Below, in pieces: positions 7,856-14,087 of a stretch of DNA of 40,320 nt; the first letter of the stretch is position 1, and each line of letters starts with the position of its first letter. The stretch is taken from positions 1-40,320 of the forward strand of contig DATIJG010000022.1 of assembly GCA_035478775.1 (NCBI GenBank). The letters run 5' to 3'. This DNA is from CAMLQK01 sp035478775 (lineage in GTDB: Bacteria > Patescibacteriota > Saccharimonadia > Saccharimonadales > UBA4665). Position numbers and translations under genes: made by a program. Below the pieces are notes generated by a model, which had not been told where the DNA came from, did no database searches, and saw nothing but the letters and a program-made list of their open reading frames with translations.

Positions 7856-8515
7856 TTAGTCTGATGTAGGTCGGCTGGACGTCACGAAAAAATACGCACT
7901 CATAACCACCATCCAGATTGTCTGGGGGTACGCCACAAGGCGTTCAACCCCGCCCTTGCCTAGTCCTACGTAATGGCCACTCACATATATAGCCAACGCC
8001 GTCAAGGCCACCATACCCGAAAATACAGAGTAAACCGCCATCGCTTTTGGTAGTTTAAGCGAGGCACCCAAAATGACCACACCTACATTGCCAAACAAAA
8101 AAGGTAACGTTGCGCCCATGCTATGCAACGCCAAAACAGTATTTTCAGGGAACAAGCCGACAAACACAGTCCCGAAGCCGCCAACAGCAAAAAGGCCAAA
8201 TCCGGCTGTAGCATTACGGGATTTCTTGTACTGGTTATGCAGCAGTACTGAACCGGCAATCATGGCCATGCCCAATGTAAGAAATGAAACGTTCATAAAA
8301 GTGTGTAATGGCGAGCAAGTAGAACGGCCATTAAATACTGCACAGCTAGAATTGCCTAGGTCACTAATAGTGTTGTTGGCCAAGCTGTACCGAGGTGAAA
8401 ATCGCAGGCCAGTTACAAACTGAACCAAAAAATATTGTACAGCGGAAAAGTACAGGAGCGCTCCCAGCTTTCGGCGGCGGCGATAGGACGTCTCTGGTTT
8501 TTTCAATGCCTCCAT
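7856..8515 (-). CDS. DUF998 family membrane protein
   Basis: A 219-residue integral membrane protein with about six hydrophobic segments. The DUF998 hallmark FSPRYSLANNTISDLGN follows the first membrane helix. Two cysteines in the first outer loop (SCAVFN and RSTCSPLH) could form a disulfide. The family is widespread and uncharacterised. The N terminus is rich in Arg and Lys, consistent with the cytoplasmic side. On the minus strand an extended -10 (TGC-TAATCT) sits six bases before the ATG, so the message is predicted to be leaderless. Confidence 0.8.
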   Translation of the reverse strand: MEALKKPETSYRRRRKLGALLYFSAVQYFLVQFVTGLRFSPRYSLANNTISDLGNSSCAVFNGRSTCSPLHTFMNVSFLTLGMAMIAGSVLLHNQYKKSRNATAGFGLFAVGGFGTVFVGLFPENTVLALHSMGATLPFLFGNVGVVILGASLKLPKAMAVYSVFSGMVALTALAIYVSGHYVGLGKGGVERLVAYPQTIWMVVMSAYFFVTSSRPTSD

Positions 8516-8521
8516 GAACCT

Positions 8522-8527
8522 AGATTA
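8522..8527 (-). promoter_or_regulatory. extended -10 box, leaderless start
   Basis: Reads TGC-TAATCT on the minus strand, six bases before the ATG at 8515. Confidence 0.65.
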
Positions 8528-8558
8528 GCACGAAACCCACAACGGCATCACTTTTAGT

Positions 8559-8693
8559 TTACGCAATTGCCCAACAAGAACAAACAAATATCCAGACAAA
8601 TCCCAGTCCAATAATAATAAATACACCAAAAGGTATAATCGTCGATGAAAATGACAATGAGATAGGTTCAGCAATAATACCAAAGCGTGACAA
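8559..8693 (-). CDS. possible 44-aa single-span membrane peptide or gene remnant
   Basis: An open frame on the minus strand in the gap between DUF998 and the second Nudix gene. From a TTG at 8693 it encodes 44 residues with one strong hydrophobic segment (IIPFGVFIIIGLGFVWIFV) and a Cys-rich end. The frame stays open upstream to about 8741 without ATG or GTG, so it may be a 5'-truncated remnant cut by the Nudix promoter. No clear promoter or Shine-Dalgarno site precedes it. Weak call. Confidence 0.25.
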   Translation of the reverse strand: MSRFGIIAEPISLSFSSTIIPFGVFIIIGLGFVWIFVCSCWAIA

Positions 8694-8735
8694 AGTTAGT
8701 ATGGCGTTTATATGGCGAAAGCCTTCTTGTTCTGC

Positions 8736-8741
8736 TAAGCT
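8736..8741 (+). promoter_or_regulatory. extended -10 box, leaderless start
   Basis: TGC-TAAGCT, six bases, ATG at 8748. The same hexamer occurs before the gene at 9344. Confidence 0.6.
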
Positions 8742-8747
8742 TTATGC

Positions 8748-9236
8748 ATGAACAAAGTCACACACGATAGCGAAACTGCGGCGCATGGCCAACAAGTTAT
8801 CACAGCTTGCGCTTTTATCCACCAAAAAATCGATGGCGTGCAGAAAGTATTTTTGCCAAAACGTGCTGACGGCAAAAAATTCTTGCCCGGCAAATATGAG
8901 ATTCCTGGCGGTCATATCGACTACGGTGAAGACATCGAAAGCGGGCTCATCCGCGAAATTAAAGAAGAGCTTGGCGTTACAGTGGTGCTCGGTGATCCCT
9001 TCGCAGTCTTTACATATACCAACGAGATAAAAGGCTCCCATTCGATCGAGGTCGTTTACTTTGCCCAGCTTGTAGATAATCCAGCCGATATCAGCATCGA
9101 CCCCGATGACCATTCGGCCTCAGGCTGGTTTACCGAAAATGAAGCAGTCGTATTGAACGGCGATGACGAAGACGAAGAAGTGGCCGCTATCAAAAAAGGA
9201 TTTGCCTTGCTTCGAGGCGAACCTCCACAGTTCTAG
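8748..9236 (+). CDS. Nudix hydrolase
   Basis: A 162-residue Nudix protein. The Nudix box GGHIDYGEDIESGLIREIKEELGV fits Gx5Ex7REUxEExGU completely, so the metal-binding glutamates are intact. The preceding LPKRADGKKFLPGKYEIPGGH is the usual substrate-side strand. It resembles small nucleotide-sanitising or sugar-nucleotide Nudix enzymes; the substrate is unknown. The C terminus is acidic (GDDEDEEVAAIKKG). It has its own leaderless promoter and is separated by about 107 bases from the next operon. Confidence 0.88.
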   Translation: MNKVTHDSETAAHGQQVITACAFIHQKIDGVQKVFLPKRADGKKFLPGKYEIPGGHIDYGEDIESGLIREIKEELGVTVVLGDPFAVFTYTNEIKGSHSIEVVYFAQLVDNPADISIDPDDHSASGWFTENEAVVLNGDDEDEEVAAIKKGFALLRGEPPQF

Positions 9237-9331
9237 TTAGAGTGCCGAAAGCCTTGGCCTTTTTTAGACTACTCCTTACTAAAAGATCTTTAAGTCAAAA
9301 CAATTTGACTGACAACAATTACATGTCACTG

Positions 9332-9337
9332 TAAGCT
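9332..9337 (+). promoter_or_regulatory. -10 box, leaderless start
   Basis: TAAGCT, six bases, ATG at 9344. TTGACT at 9305-9310 is upstream, but the 21-base gap is longer than a normal -35 spacer. Confidence 0.55.
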
Positions 9338-9343
9338 AAAAGT

Positions 9344-10036
9344 ATGCAAGCCGTCGTTTTAGTAGGAGGCAGTGCTTCTCGTTTAAGAGCAAGCGGCGTT
9401 CAGGTGCCTCTGTCAAAGTCGTTTATGAGATTAAACGGCGAGCCGCTTTTATACTGGAACCTTACCAGTCTATTTAAGGCTGGCGTCCGCAACCTCATAC
9501 TTGTCGGCAACGAAGTGCGGCATCTTTACGCTGCCAAGAAAGTTATCGAAAAACTGCCGTGTACATTTTACGAAGTTATTTATTTTTGCGACGAAGGCAA
9601 TGGCGCGCACGGAATCCCCTATGAACTACGCTACTTGCTTCACGAGACCTATATTTTTGAATGCGGGCACGGATTAAGCAAGGCCGCCCATTACAAAAGG
9701 CTTACGCGCGCAAAGCAAAAGCACGCGATTGTTTTTTCGGCATACGACGTGCGCTCATCGAATGTCCGGCAGCCCGTTTCCTTACACCGAGGAATAGTAA
9801 AAACAGCCAAAAAACCCGGTAAAGCAATTGCCCACCCTATCGTTGCCGATAAAAAATACGCAGAAAGTTTGCTTAGGTTTGGCTTTAAAATAAATGCCAT
9901 CATAAATAGCTATGCTGCTAGAAACACATTAAGGTACGTTAAAAACAGCTTGCCGCCAGAATATGACATTAAAGACGAAATGACTATGGCGCATCAAAAA
10001 TATTCTGCGTATATTCGTAAAAGCCTGTTACTGTAA
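9344..10036 (+). CDS. nucleotidyltransferase-like protein, probably degenerate
   Basis: A 230-residue protein that begins like a sugar-phosphate nucleotidyltransferase (GT-A-like Rossmann fold): MQAVVLVGGSASRLRASG in place of the usual GGxGTRL, then LSKSFMRLNGEPLLYWNL and AGVRNLILVG. Where active enzymes carry an aspartate for Mg2+ (GD after the central strand), this one reads FECGHGLSKAA, so metal binding may be lost or altered. The second half shows AIVFSAYDVRSS and a degenerate tail. It overlaps nothing and lies five bases before the winged-helix Nudix gene, an operon that hints at a joint nucleotide-sugar function. Activity is uncertain. Confidence 0.6.
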   Translation: MQAVVLVGGSASRLRASGVQVPLSKSFMRLNGEPLLYWNLTSLFKAGVRNLILVGNEVRHLYAAKKVIEKLPCTFYEVIYFCDEGNGAHGIPYELRYLLHETYIFECGHGLSKAAHYKRLTRAKQKHAIVFSAYDVRSSNVRQPVSLHRGIVKTAKKPGKAIAHPIVADKKYAESLLRFGFKINAIINSYAARNTLRYVKNSLPPEYDIKDEMTMAHQKYSAYIRKSLLL

Positions 10037-10041
10037 AACCC

Positions 10042-10719
10042 ATGGTCCATGTAATCGAGCATTTTATTCAAAAAGATATCCTTCGGACGCTGTCGCGTAA
10101 AGGGAACTTACCGTTCAGTGCGTTAAAACCACCGACAATCAACAACAGTGTCTTTGCCTATCATTTGAAGGCTCTTGTGAATGCAAATCTGGTAATACGG
10201 AACAATACGAAATATTTTTTAAGTGCTGAAGGTGTTAAATATGTTGGCCGGGTAACTCGCACCAACTTGGACATACAACCTCAGCCAAAAGTTTTTTGCT
10301 TTCTCATAATCGAAAAAGAAGATGGGGAATTTTTACTGCACAGGCGGCATGCCCAACCGTTCCTGGGTAAATACACTTTCCCGGGTGGCACGCTGTTTTT
10401 TGACGAAGGCCTTAGCGATTTAGTACAAAAGCAGCTGCTCGAAAAGACTGGCTTCGCGCTTAAAATGGAACATAAAGGCATCGCTAATCTGCGTCTTGGC
10501 GAGGCTGGCATTGTTACGTCCCATACTATTGCGCACCTTTTTTACGGTCGTATCACCAGTGCGTCACAGCCACATGCAAAAGACCAGCGGTTTGCCCCTG
10601 AATGGGTCAAGGTACATGAGTTGCCGCAAGCGGCGTTATTACCAGATGTGCTTGATATTTTAAGCGCAATCCAGCAGCATGAAAATTACTTCTTCCTTGA
10701 TTTGCATATGCCGAGCTAA
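10042..10719 (+). CDS. winged-helix/Nudix domain fusion protein
   Basis: A 225-residue protein. Residues 1-75 look like a winged-helix DNA-binding domain: KDILRTLSRKGNLPFSALKPP, then VFAYHLKALVNANLVIRNNTKYFLSAEG, the pattern of ArsR/MarR-like regulators. Residues 85-215 form a Nudix fold (KVFCFLIIEKEDGEFLLHRR and a Nudix region FPGGTLFFDEGLSDLVQKQLLEKTGF). The catalytic REUxEE helix is degraded: the expected Arg-Glu and Glu-Glu pairs read QL and EK. It is therefore more likely a ligand-sensing transcription factor (compare NrtR-like Nudix regulators, which carry the domains in the opposite order) than an active hydrolase. It is in an operon with the nucleotidyltransferase-like gene. Confidence 0.75.
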   Translation: MVHVIEHFIQKDILRTLSRKGNLPFSALKPPTINNSVFAYHLKALVNANLVIRNNTKYFLSAEGVKYVGRVTRTNLDIQPQPKVFCFLIIEKEDGEFLLHRRHAQPFLGKYTFPGGTLFFDEGLSDLVQKQLLEKTGFALKMEHKGIANLRLGEAGIVTSHTIAHLFYGRITSASQPHAKDQRFAPEWVKVHELPQAALLPDVLDILSAIQQHENYFFLDLHMPS

Positions 10720-10766
10720 CCTAGAAGCTCTAAAGTCAGTACCTCTATAAATTACCACGAGCCTCG

Positions 10767-11225
10767 TTAGCCAACTATTGTTTCGCGCTTATACTCAACA
10801 AGTAAGGAACCTGGCGGCATACATTGTGACAACTGTGCCGTTACATCGGTTTTTATTTCCTCTAGCACATAAACGGTCGCACACAAAGCTGAGACTTCAG
10901 CCACCTGTTTAGGCGATATAAAATAAATCCCAGCTATCGTGCCTTCGGGTGGCAATCCCTTTAAAATTCGCAGACGCTCCATAGAACGGATCTGTTGGTT
11001 GAGAGTTTGGATGCGTTCGGCGCTAAGCGTAGCGGCCCTTTCGACACGCATTGCTATAACGAGTCGTTTCCAGCGCTTTGCAAACGCCGCCATCATACCA
11101 CTGACATTACCTGTGATTACAACTGCTATGCCTTCACGTTCGCGGAGTAAAAAATGACGCGCTAAATCAGGAGTCACGGGTGTGGCTTGGTCTATCACCC
11201 TCGTTTCAATAAAGATTTTGCCCAT
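10767..11225 (-). CDS. hypothetical protein, 152 aa
   Basis: I do not recognise this family. It is a soluble alpha/beta-like protein (MGKIFIETRVIDQATPVTPD start; EGIAVVITGNVSGMMAAF in the middle; GTIAGIYFISPKQVAEVSAL later) without membrane segments. The ATG at 11225 is preceded by a GAGGG Shine-Dalgarno-like site and overlaps the end of the zinc-knuckle gene by 20 bases, so the two are an operon. A GTG at 11246 is an alternative start. A TATATT hexamer (minus strand, about 11249-11254) could also serve as its own -10. Confidence 0.5.
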   Translation of the reverse strand: MGKIFIETRVIDQATPVTPDLARHFLLREREGIAVVITGNVSGMMAAFAKRWKRLVIAMRVERAATLSAERIQTLNQQIRSMERLRILKGLPPEGTIAGIYFISPKQVAEVSALCATVYVLEEIKTDVTAQLSQCMPPGSLLVEYKRETIVG

Positions 11226-11469
11226 AGCCACCCTCAGCAAGATCACTTAATATATACTGCCAGTCCTGCTCGTAATTTTGTACCAAGTAATTAGCGAAAA
11301 CTGCGACGAATAACCTGTCTGCACTTAGGTGATGCCGACAGGCAAAACGTTGGCCACCCGCGTCCGTGGCCGCAACCATTCCTTCCCGCCACGGCTTTTC
11401 TGTTTTGCAAAAACAACATATGAAAGTCCTGCCCCGCTCTGGAGTATGCGGCCATGCGATCACCCCCAC
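11206..11469 (-). CDS. small zinc-knuckle protein
   Basis: About 87 residues from a GTG at 11469. The motif FICCFCKTEKPW followed after some 20 residues by FACRHHL gives a CxxC...CxxH pair that would bind one zinc. The tail is acidic and aromatic (VQNYEQDWQYILSDLAEGG). The start is uncertain because no clear Shine-Dalgarno or well-placed -10 box is visible. It overlaps the start of the next minus-strand gene, which supports a two-gene unit. The function is unknown; such knuckles bind nucleic acid or protein. Confidence 0.45.
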   Translation of the reverse strand: MGVIAWPHTPERGRTFICCFCKTEKPWREGMVAATDAGGQRFACRHHLSADRLFVAVFANYLVQNYEQDWQYILSDLAEGGYGQNLY

Positions 11470-11810
11470 CGCTTATAATCCCATGCCGCGCCATAAGCGC
11501 CGCATTGTTTTTTCAAACATATACCCACCAAGGTCATTCACCTTTGTCTTTTCGTGTTCAACCAGCAAATTCTGTTGGCCGCTACAGGAGCGCTCGCTTT
11601 TCCTGCATACATTCAAACTGTCCATATTAGTCAGGCATCCTTTCCCAAACGGTACACACGCACCGCCTTAATGTTGAGGTATGCCAAATCTTGTTGCTGG
11701 AGTCCTGCATCTCGTTGGCGCTAATACGGCCAAGGAAGCCAGAAAAGGCTTGGCGGAAACATTGGCCTGGATTTTCCGCTCTTCTCGCCTATAATATGGA
11801 TCAGGCGGAT
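11470..11810. other. gene-poor stretch
   Basis: I see no convincing gene here. Open frames are short and lack family resemblance on both strands. A TATAAT occurs at 11474-11479 on the plus strand, but the ATG after it (11483) is only three bases away and the frame reads as low-quality sequence. The stretch may hold a decayed gene. Confidence 0.4.
11790..11795 (+). promoter_or_regulatory. -10 box before small ORF
   Basis: TATAAT with a predicted transcript start near 11802, nine bases before the ATG of the 27-residue ORF at 11811. Confidence 0.35.
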
Positions 11811-11894
11811 ATGCCAAGCACATACGATTTTACCGCTAATGCGGCCAATCGTCGTTCTCCATTTAACGATGGAAAACTTGAAGAAACCTTTTAG
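11811..11894 (+). CDS. possible 27-aa small protein
   Basis: ATG preceded by AGGCGG two bases upstream and by a consensus TATAAT. The peptide (starting MPSTYDFTANAANRRSPFND) is polar, with no membrane segment. It could be a small protein, or the 5' stub of a lost gene in this gene-poor stretch. Evidence is the promoter only. Confidence 0.25.
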   Translation: MPSTYDFTANAANRRSPFNDGKLEETF

Positions 11895-12008
11895 AAGTGT
11901 TACGGTTAGTAACTGAAACGAAACTATTGGCAGCTGCTTACTTATAGGTTACCCCCTTTGCGAGCAACCTGTCAACAACAAAATGATATAAAAGGATGCT
12001 CAGTAGAC

Positions 12009-13226
12009 ATGCTATACTTCACACGACAAGAACTCTCCTACACATACGGTGTGTCTGTTAAGACAGCTCAGAACTGGGTCAGGGCGGCCAAAGAAGGTCG
12101 CATGAAACTCGACCTTATTGAAGATGGTAGGTATACATATGTTGCTCGCACCCCCGGTAACATAGCTACTTTAGATAAATTAGCTGGCGAACGTAAAAAG
12201 TATCGCCCTCACACAATGAGTGAAATCGTTAAGCCACGACCAGAATTTTACAATCATTACACAGAACCACAGGTCTACGACATTATGACTAATCTGGAGC
12301 TGCATCACGAACTTCCTCGCCAATACAATTACTTTAATGTGGGGGCACAAAGATGGGACGACTATACTCATAGATTGGCTACTCAAGATTCTTATAACAC
12401 TATAACCACATCACAAAGACTCTTAGTTGCGATTGAAGGTTACCTCGACATCTTGCTAGAAAAATACAAACGCATTAATGTTATAGATATCGGCGTTGGC
12501 AACGCTCTTCCTGCGCGCGAGCTTCTAGCCCACTTGCTTAAACAGGGGAAACTTGGAAGGTATATAGCTATTGACATAAGTGATGAGATGTTGCGAATTG
12601 CTAAACGCAACGTTGATGAATGGTTTAAAGGAAAAGTACGATTTGAGGGCTACGAAATAGATATCACTAGGGAGCACTTTAGTAACCTAGTTGCAGAAGA
12701 CTACATTAAAGACGAGAATGAGGAAACCGTTAATCTCGTTCTTCTGTTAGGAGGTACGCTTTATAATTTACGTGATCCCGACAGTGGATATCGTGTCATA
12801 CGAGAAAGCATGGGAGTACGGGATATACTAATTCATACCCAAGGTTTGGACAGCATTACCAGTCGACGCTACTTTGACTTCAATACTCAGCCCAGTAAAC
12901 CTGTGCTTCCACCTATTCATGGCTTTGTGGTCGACATGTTAAATATAGAGCCCTCAGCATATAAACTCGAACTTGGATATGACGAAGATACGCGACAACG
13001 TTTCGAACGTATTCGCTTTGAAACACCTTTAGCTATAGAGTTTGATTTCTCATTAGGTAAACGTAAAATAACATTCGATAAAGGCGACACCATATTAGTC
13101 TGGCGTTTCTGGCAACAAACGTTTAATGAGGTCGTCAATCAATTTGAACGAAACGGTTTTTACCTTCTAAATACAATGCAAACCCCCAATAGGATTGGAT
13201 TGCTTACTATATCGCAATTAAAATAG
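12009..13226 (+). CDS. HTH-EgtD-like SAM methyltransferase fusion
   Basis: About 405 residues from the ATG at 12009; earlier in-frame starts lack ribosome sites. Residues 1-60 look like an excisionase/MerR-type helix-turn-helix (FTRQELSYTYGVSVKTAQNW, with a wing ending in YTYVART). The rest resembles the histidine-specific methyltransferase (EgtD, Methyltransf_33) family: SAM motif I NVIDIGVGNALPARELL, the acidic AIDISDEMLRIAK, and LVLLLGGTLYNLRDP, the family's LGGT/SN motif. EgtD makes the ergothioneine precursor trimethylhistidine, but many homologues act on other amines, and no partner ergothioneine gene is nearby. Base usage is more AT-rich than the flanks, which suggests transfer. The HTH fusion is unusual. 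Confidence 0.7.
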   Translation: MLYFTRQELSYTYGVSVKTAQNWVRAAKEGRMKLDLIEDGRYTYVARTPGNIATLDKLAGERKKYRPHTMSEIVKPRPEFYNHYTEPQVYDIMTNLELHHELPRQYNYFNVGAQRWDDYTHRLATQDSYNTITTSQRLLVAIEGYLDILLEKYKRINVIDIGVGNALPARELLAHLLKQGKLGRYIAIDISDEMLRIAKRNVDEWFKGKVRFEGYEIDITREHFSNLVAEDYIKDENEETVNLVLLLGGTLYNLRDPDSGYRVIRESMGVRDILIHTQGLDSITSRRYFDFNTQPSKPVLPPIHGFVVDMLNIEPSAYKLELGYDEDTRQRFERIRFETPLAIEFDFSLGKRKITFDKGDTILVWRFWQQTFNEVVNQFERNGFYLLNTMQTPNRIGLLTISQLK

Positions 13227-13246
13227 TCATTTTTCTCAAAATCTTC

Positions 13247-13275
13247 TTGCAAACCGAGGCAACCTCGTGGATAAT
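13247..13275 (+). promoter_or_regulatory. classical promoter with palindrome in the spacer
   Basis: TTGCAA (13247-13252), 17 bases, GATAAT (13270-13275). The spacer contains the inverted repeat CGAGG-CAA-CCTCG (13255-13267), which may be an operator. The predicted start is near 13282, giving a leader of about 26 bases with an AGAGGG ribosome site. Confidence 0.55.
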
Positions 13276-13307
13276 GCAGCCAGCAAATATAAAAGAGGGT
13301 TAATGGC

Positions 13308-13991
13308 ATGATAGGAAGGCTTTCAAATAAAGGGTTTTCGGCTGTTGAGACAATGATTATTCTTCTGGTAATTGGTGGCATTATCTTTGGAGGGTGGTAT
13401 GTATGGACGAGACATCACACTAAAGAGACCCCCAGAGATATCTCAAAGGTACAAAGCAAATCGGAAACTTACGCAGGAGACACAGCTACAAATCCCTATG
13501 CGGGATGGAAGACTGCCGTATCATCCAGAGCAGGATTTACTGTTAAATACCCTGAAAGTTGGTCGTATAGCCAATCAATCGGCACGAAAGATAATATAGA
13601 ACACCTCATTATTTCAAGTCCCAAGTTTCGTGTTACTATCGATAGCTATAGAGGCAAAGACCCTGCAGGTGGCGGCCAATCCGCTACTATCTGCCCTGAT
13701 TGTATACAGACCCTCAACTCCAAAAACTTTAACGCGGGAAGATTAGGTATTATTGAACTAAAGACCATTAGATACACGCTTGATAATGGTGAAGGCAATG
13801 CCCTTGTCCTTGAGAACTCAAGTTCATCTTATTATATCCCTTCCGTAAACGATACTAGCGTAACTACCAGCTTTAGAGCAATAAGCATGCTCAATTCGCA
13901 GCAAGCGTATCAGACAGAAACTCCTACTCAATTTATAAGTAATTCTGACTACACGACTGCTAAAGAAATATTACAATCTATAAATTATTAG
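13308..13991 (+). CDS. type IV prepilin-like membrane-anchored protein
   Basis: A 227-residue protein with a class III (prepilin) leader: KG-FSAVETMIILLVIGGI, cleavage expected after Gly9, giving Phe at +1 and Glu at +5, followed by one hydrophobic helix. The ectodomain begins near residue 50 and contains AGFTVKYPESWSYS, a motif of PsbP-like/unknown extracellular domains common in CPR surface proteins. A CPDC pair near residue 125 could form a disulfide. It could be a minor pilin or a pseudopilin-like surface protein. No pilus assembly gene lies in the window. The ATG has AGAGGG eight bases upstream, and the promoter at 13247 drives it. Confidence 0.75.
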   Translation: MIGRLSNKGFSAVETMIILLVIGGIIFGGWYVWTRHHTKETPRDISKVQSKSETYAGDTATNPYAGWKTAVSSRAGFTVKYPESWSYSQSIGTKDNIEHLIISSPKFRVTIDSYRGKDPAGGGQSATICPDCIQTLNSKNFNAGRLGIIELKTIRYTLDNGEGNALVLENSSSSYYIPSVNDTSVTTSFRAISMLNSQQAYQTETPTQFISNSDYTTAKEILQSINY

Positions 13992-14042
13992 GGTCAGCAC
14001 AATGAAGAACCCCAGAACTAACGTTTAAATACAACTACTTTA

Positions 14043-14048
14043 TATAAT
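14043..14048 (+). promoter_or_regulatory. -10 box of the CHAP gene
   Basis: TATAAT, with the predicted start near 14055. Unlike the leaderless genes, this one leaves a leader of about 33 bases with a Shine-Dalgarno site. No good -35 is seen. Confidence 0.5.
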
Positions 14049-14050
14049 TT

Positions 14051-14081
14051 GTCCTTCTAGATGCGGGAAGGCTACAAGGAC
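14051..14081 (+). repeat. inverted repeat over transcript start and ribosome site
   Basis: GTCCTTCTAG (14051-14060) and CTACAAGGAC (14072-14081) are inverted copies with one mismatch and an 11-base loop. The right arm contains the AAGGA ribosome site; the left arm lies at the predicted start of transcription. It may be an operator, or a hairpin that hides the ribosome site if transcription begins a few bases earlier. Confidence 0.5.
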
Positions 14082-14087
14082 AAAAAA

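Noticed and set aside
11291..11671. Frames at 11291-11494 (minus) and 11366-11671 (plus)
   Set aside because: They overlap the zinc-knuckle frame, whose CxxC/CxxH pattern is more protein-like; the TATAAT at 11474 is too close to its ATG for the window's usual spacing.
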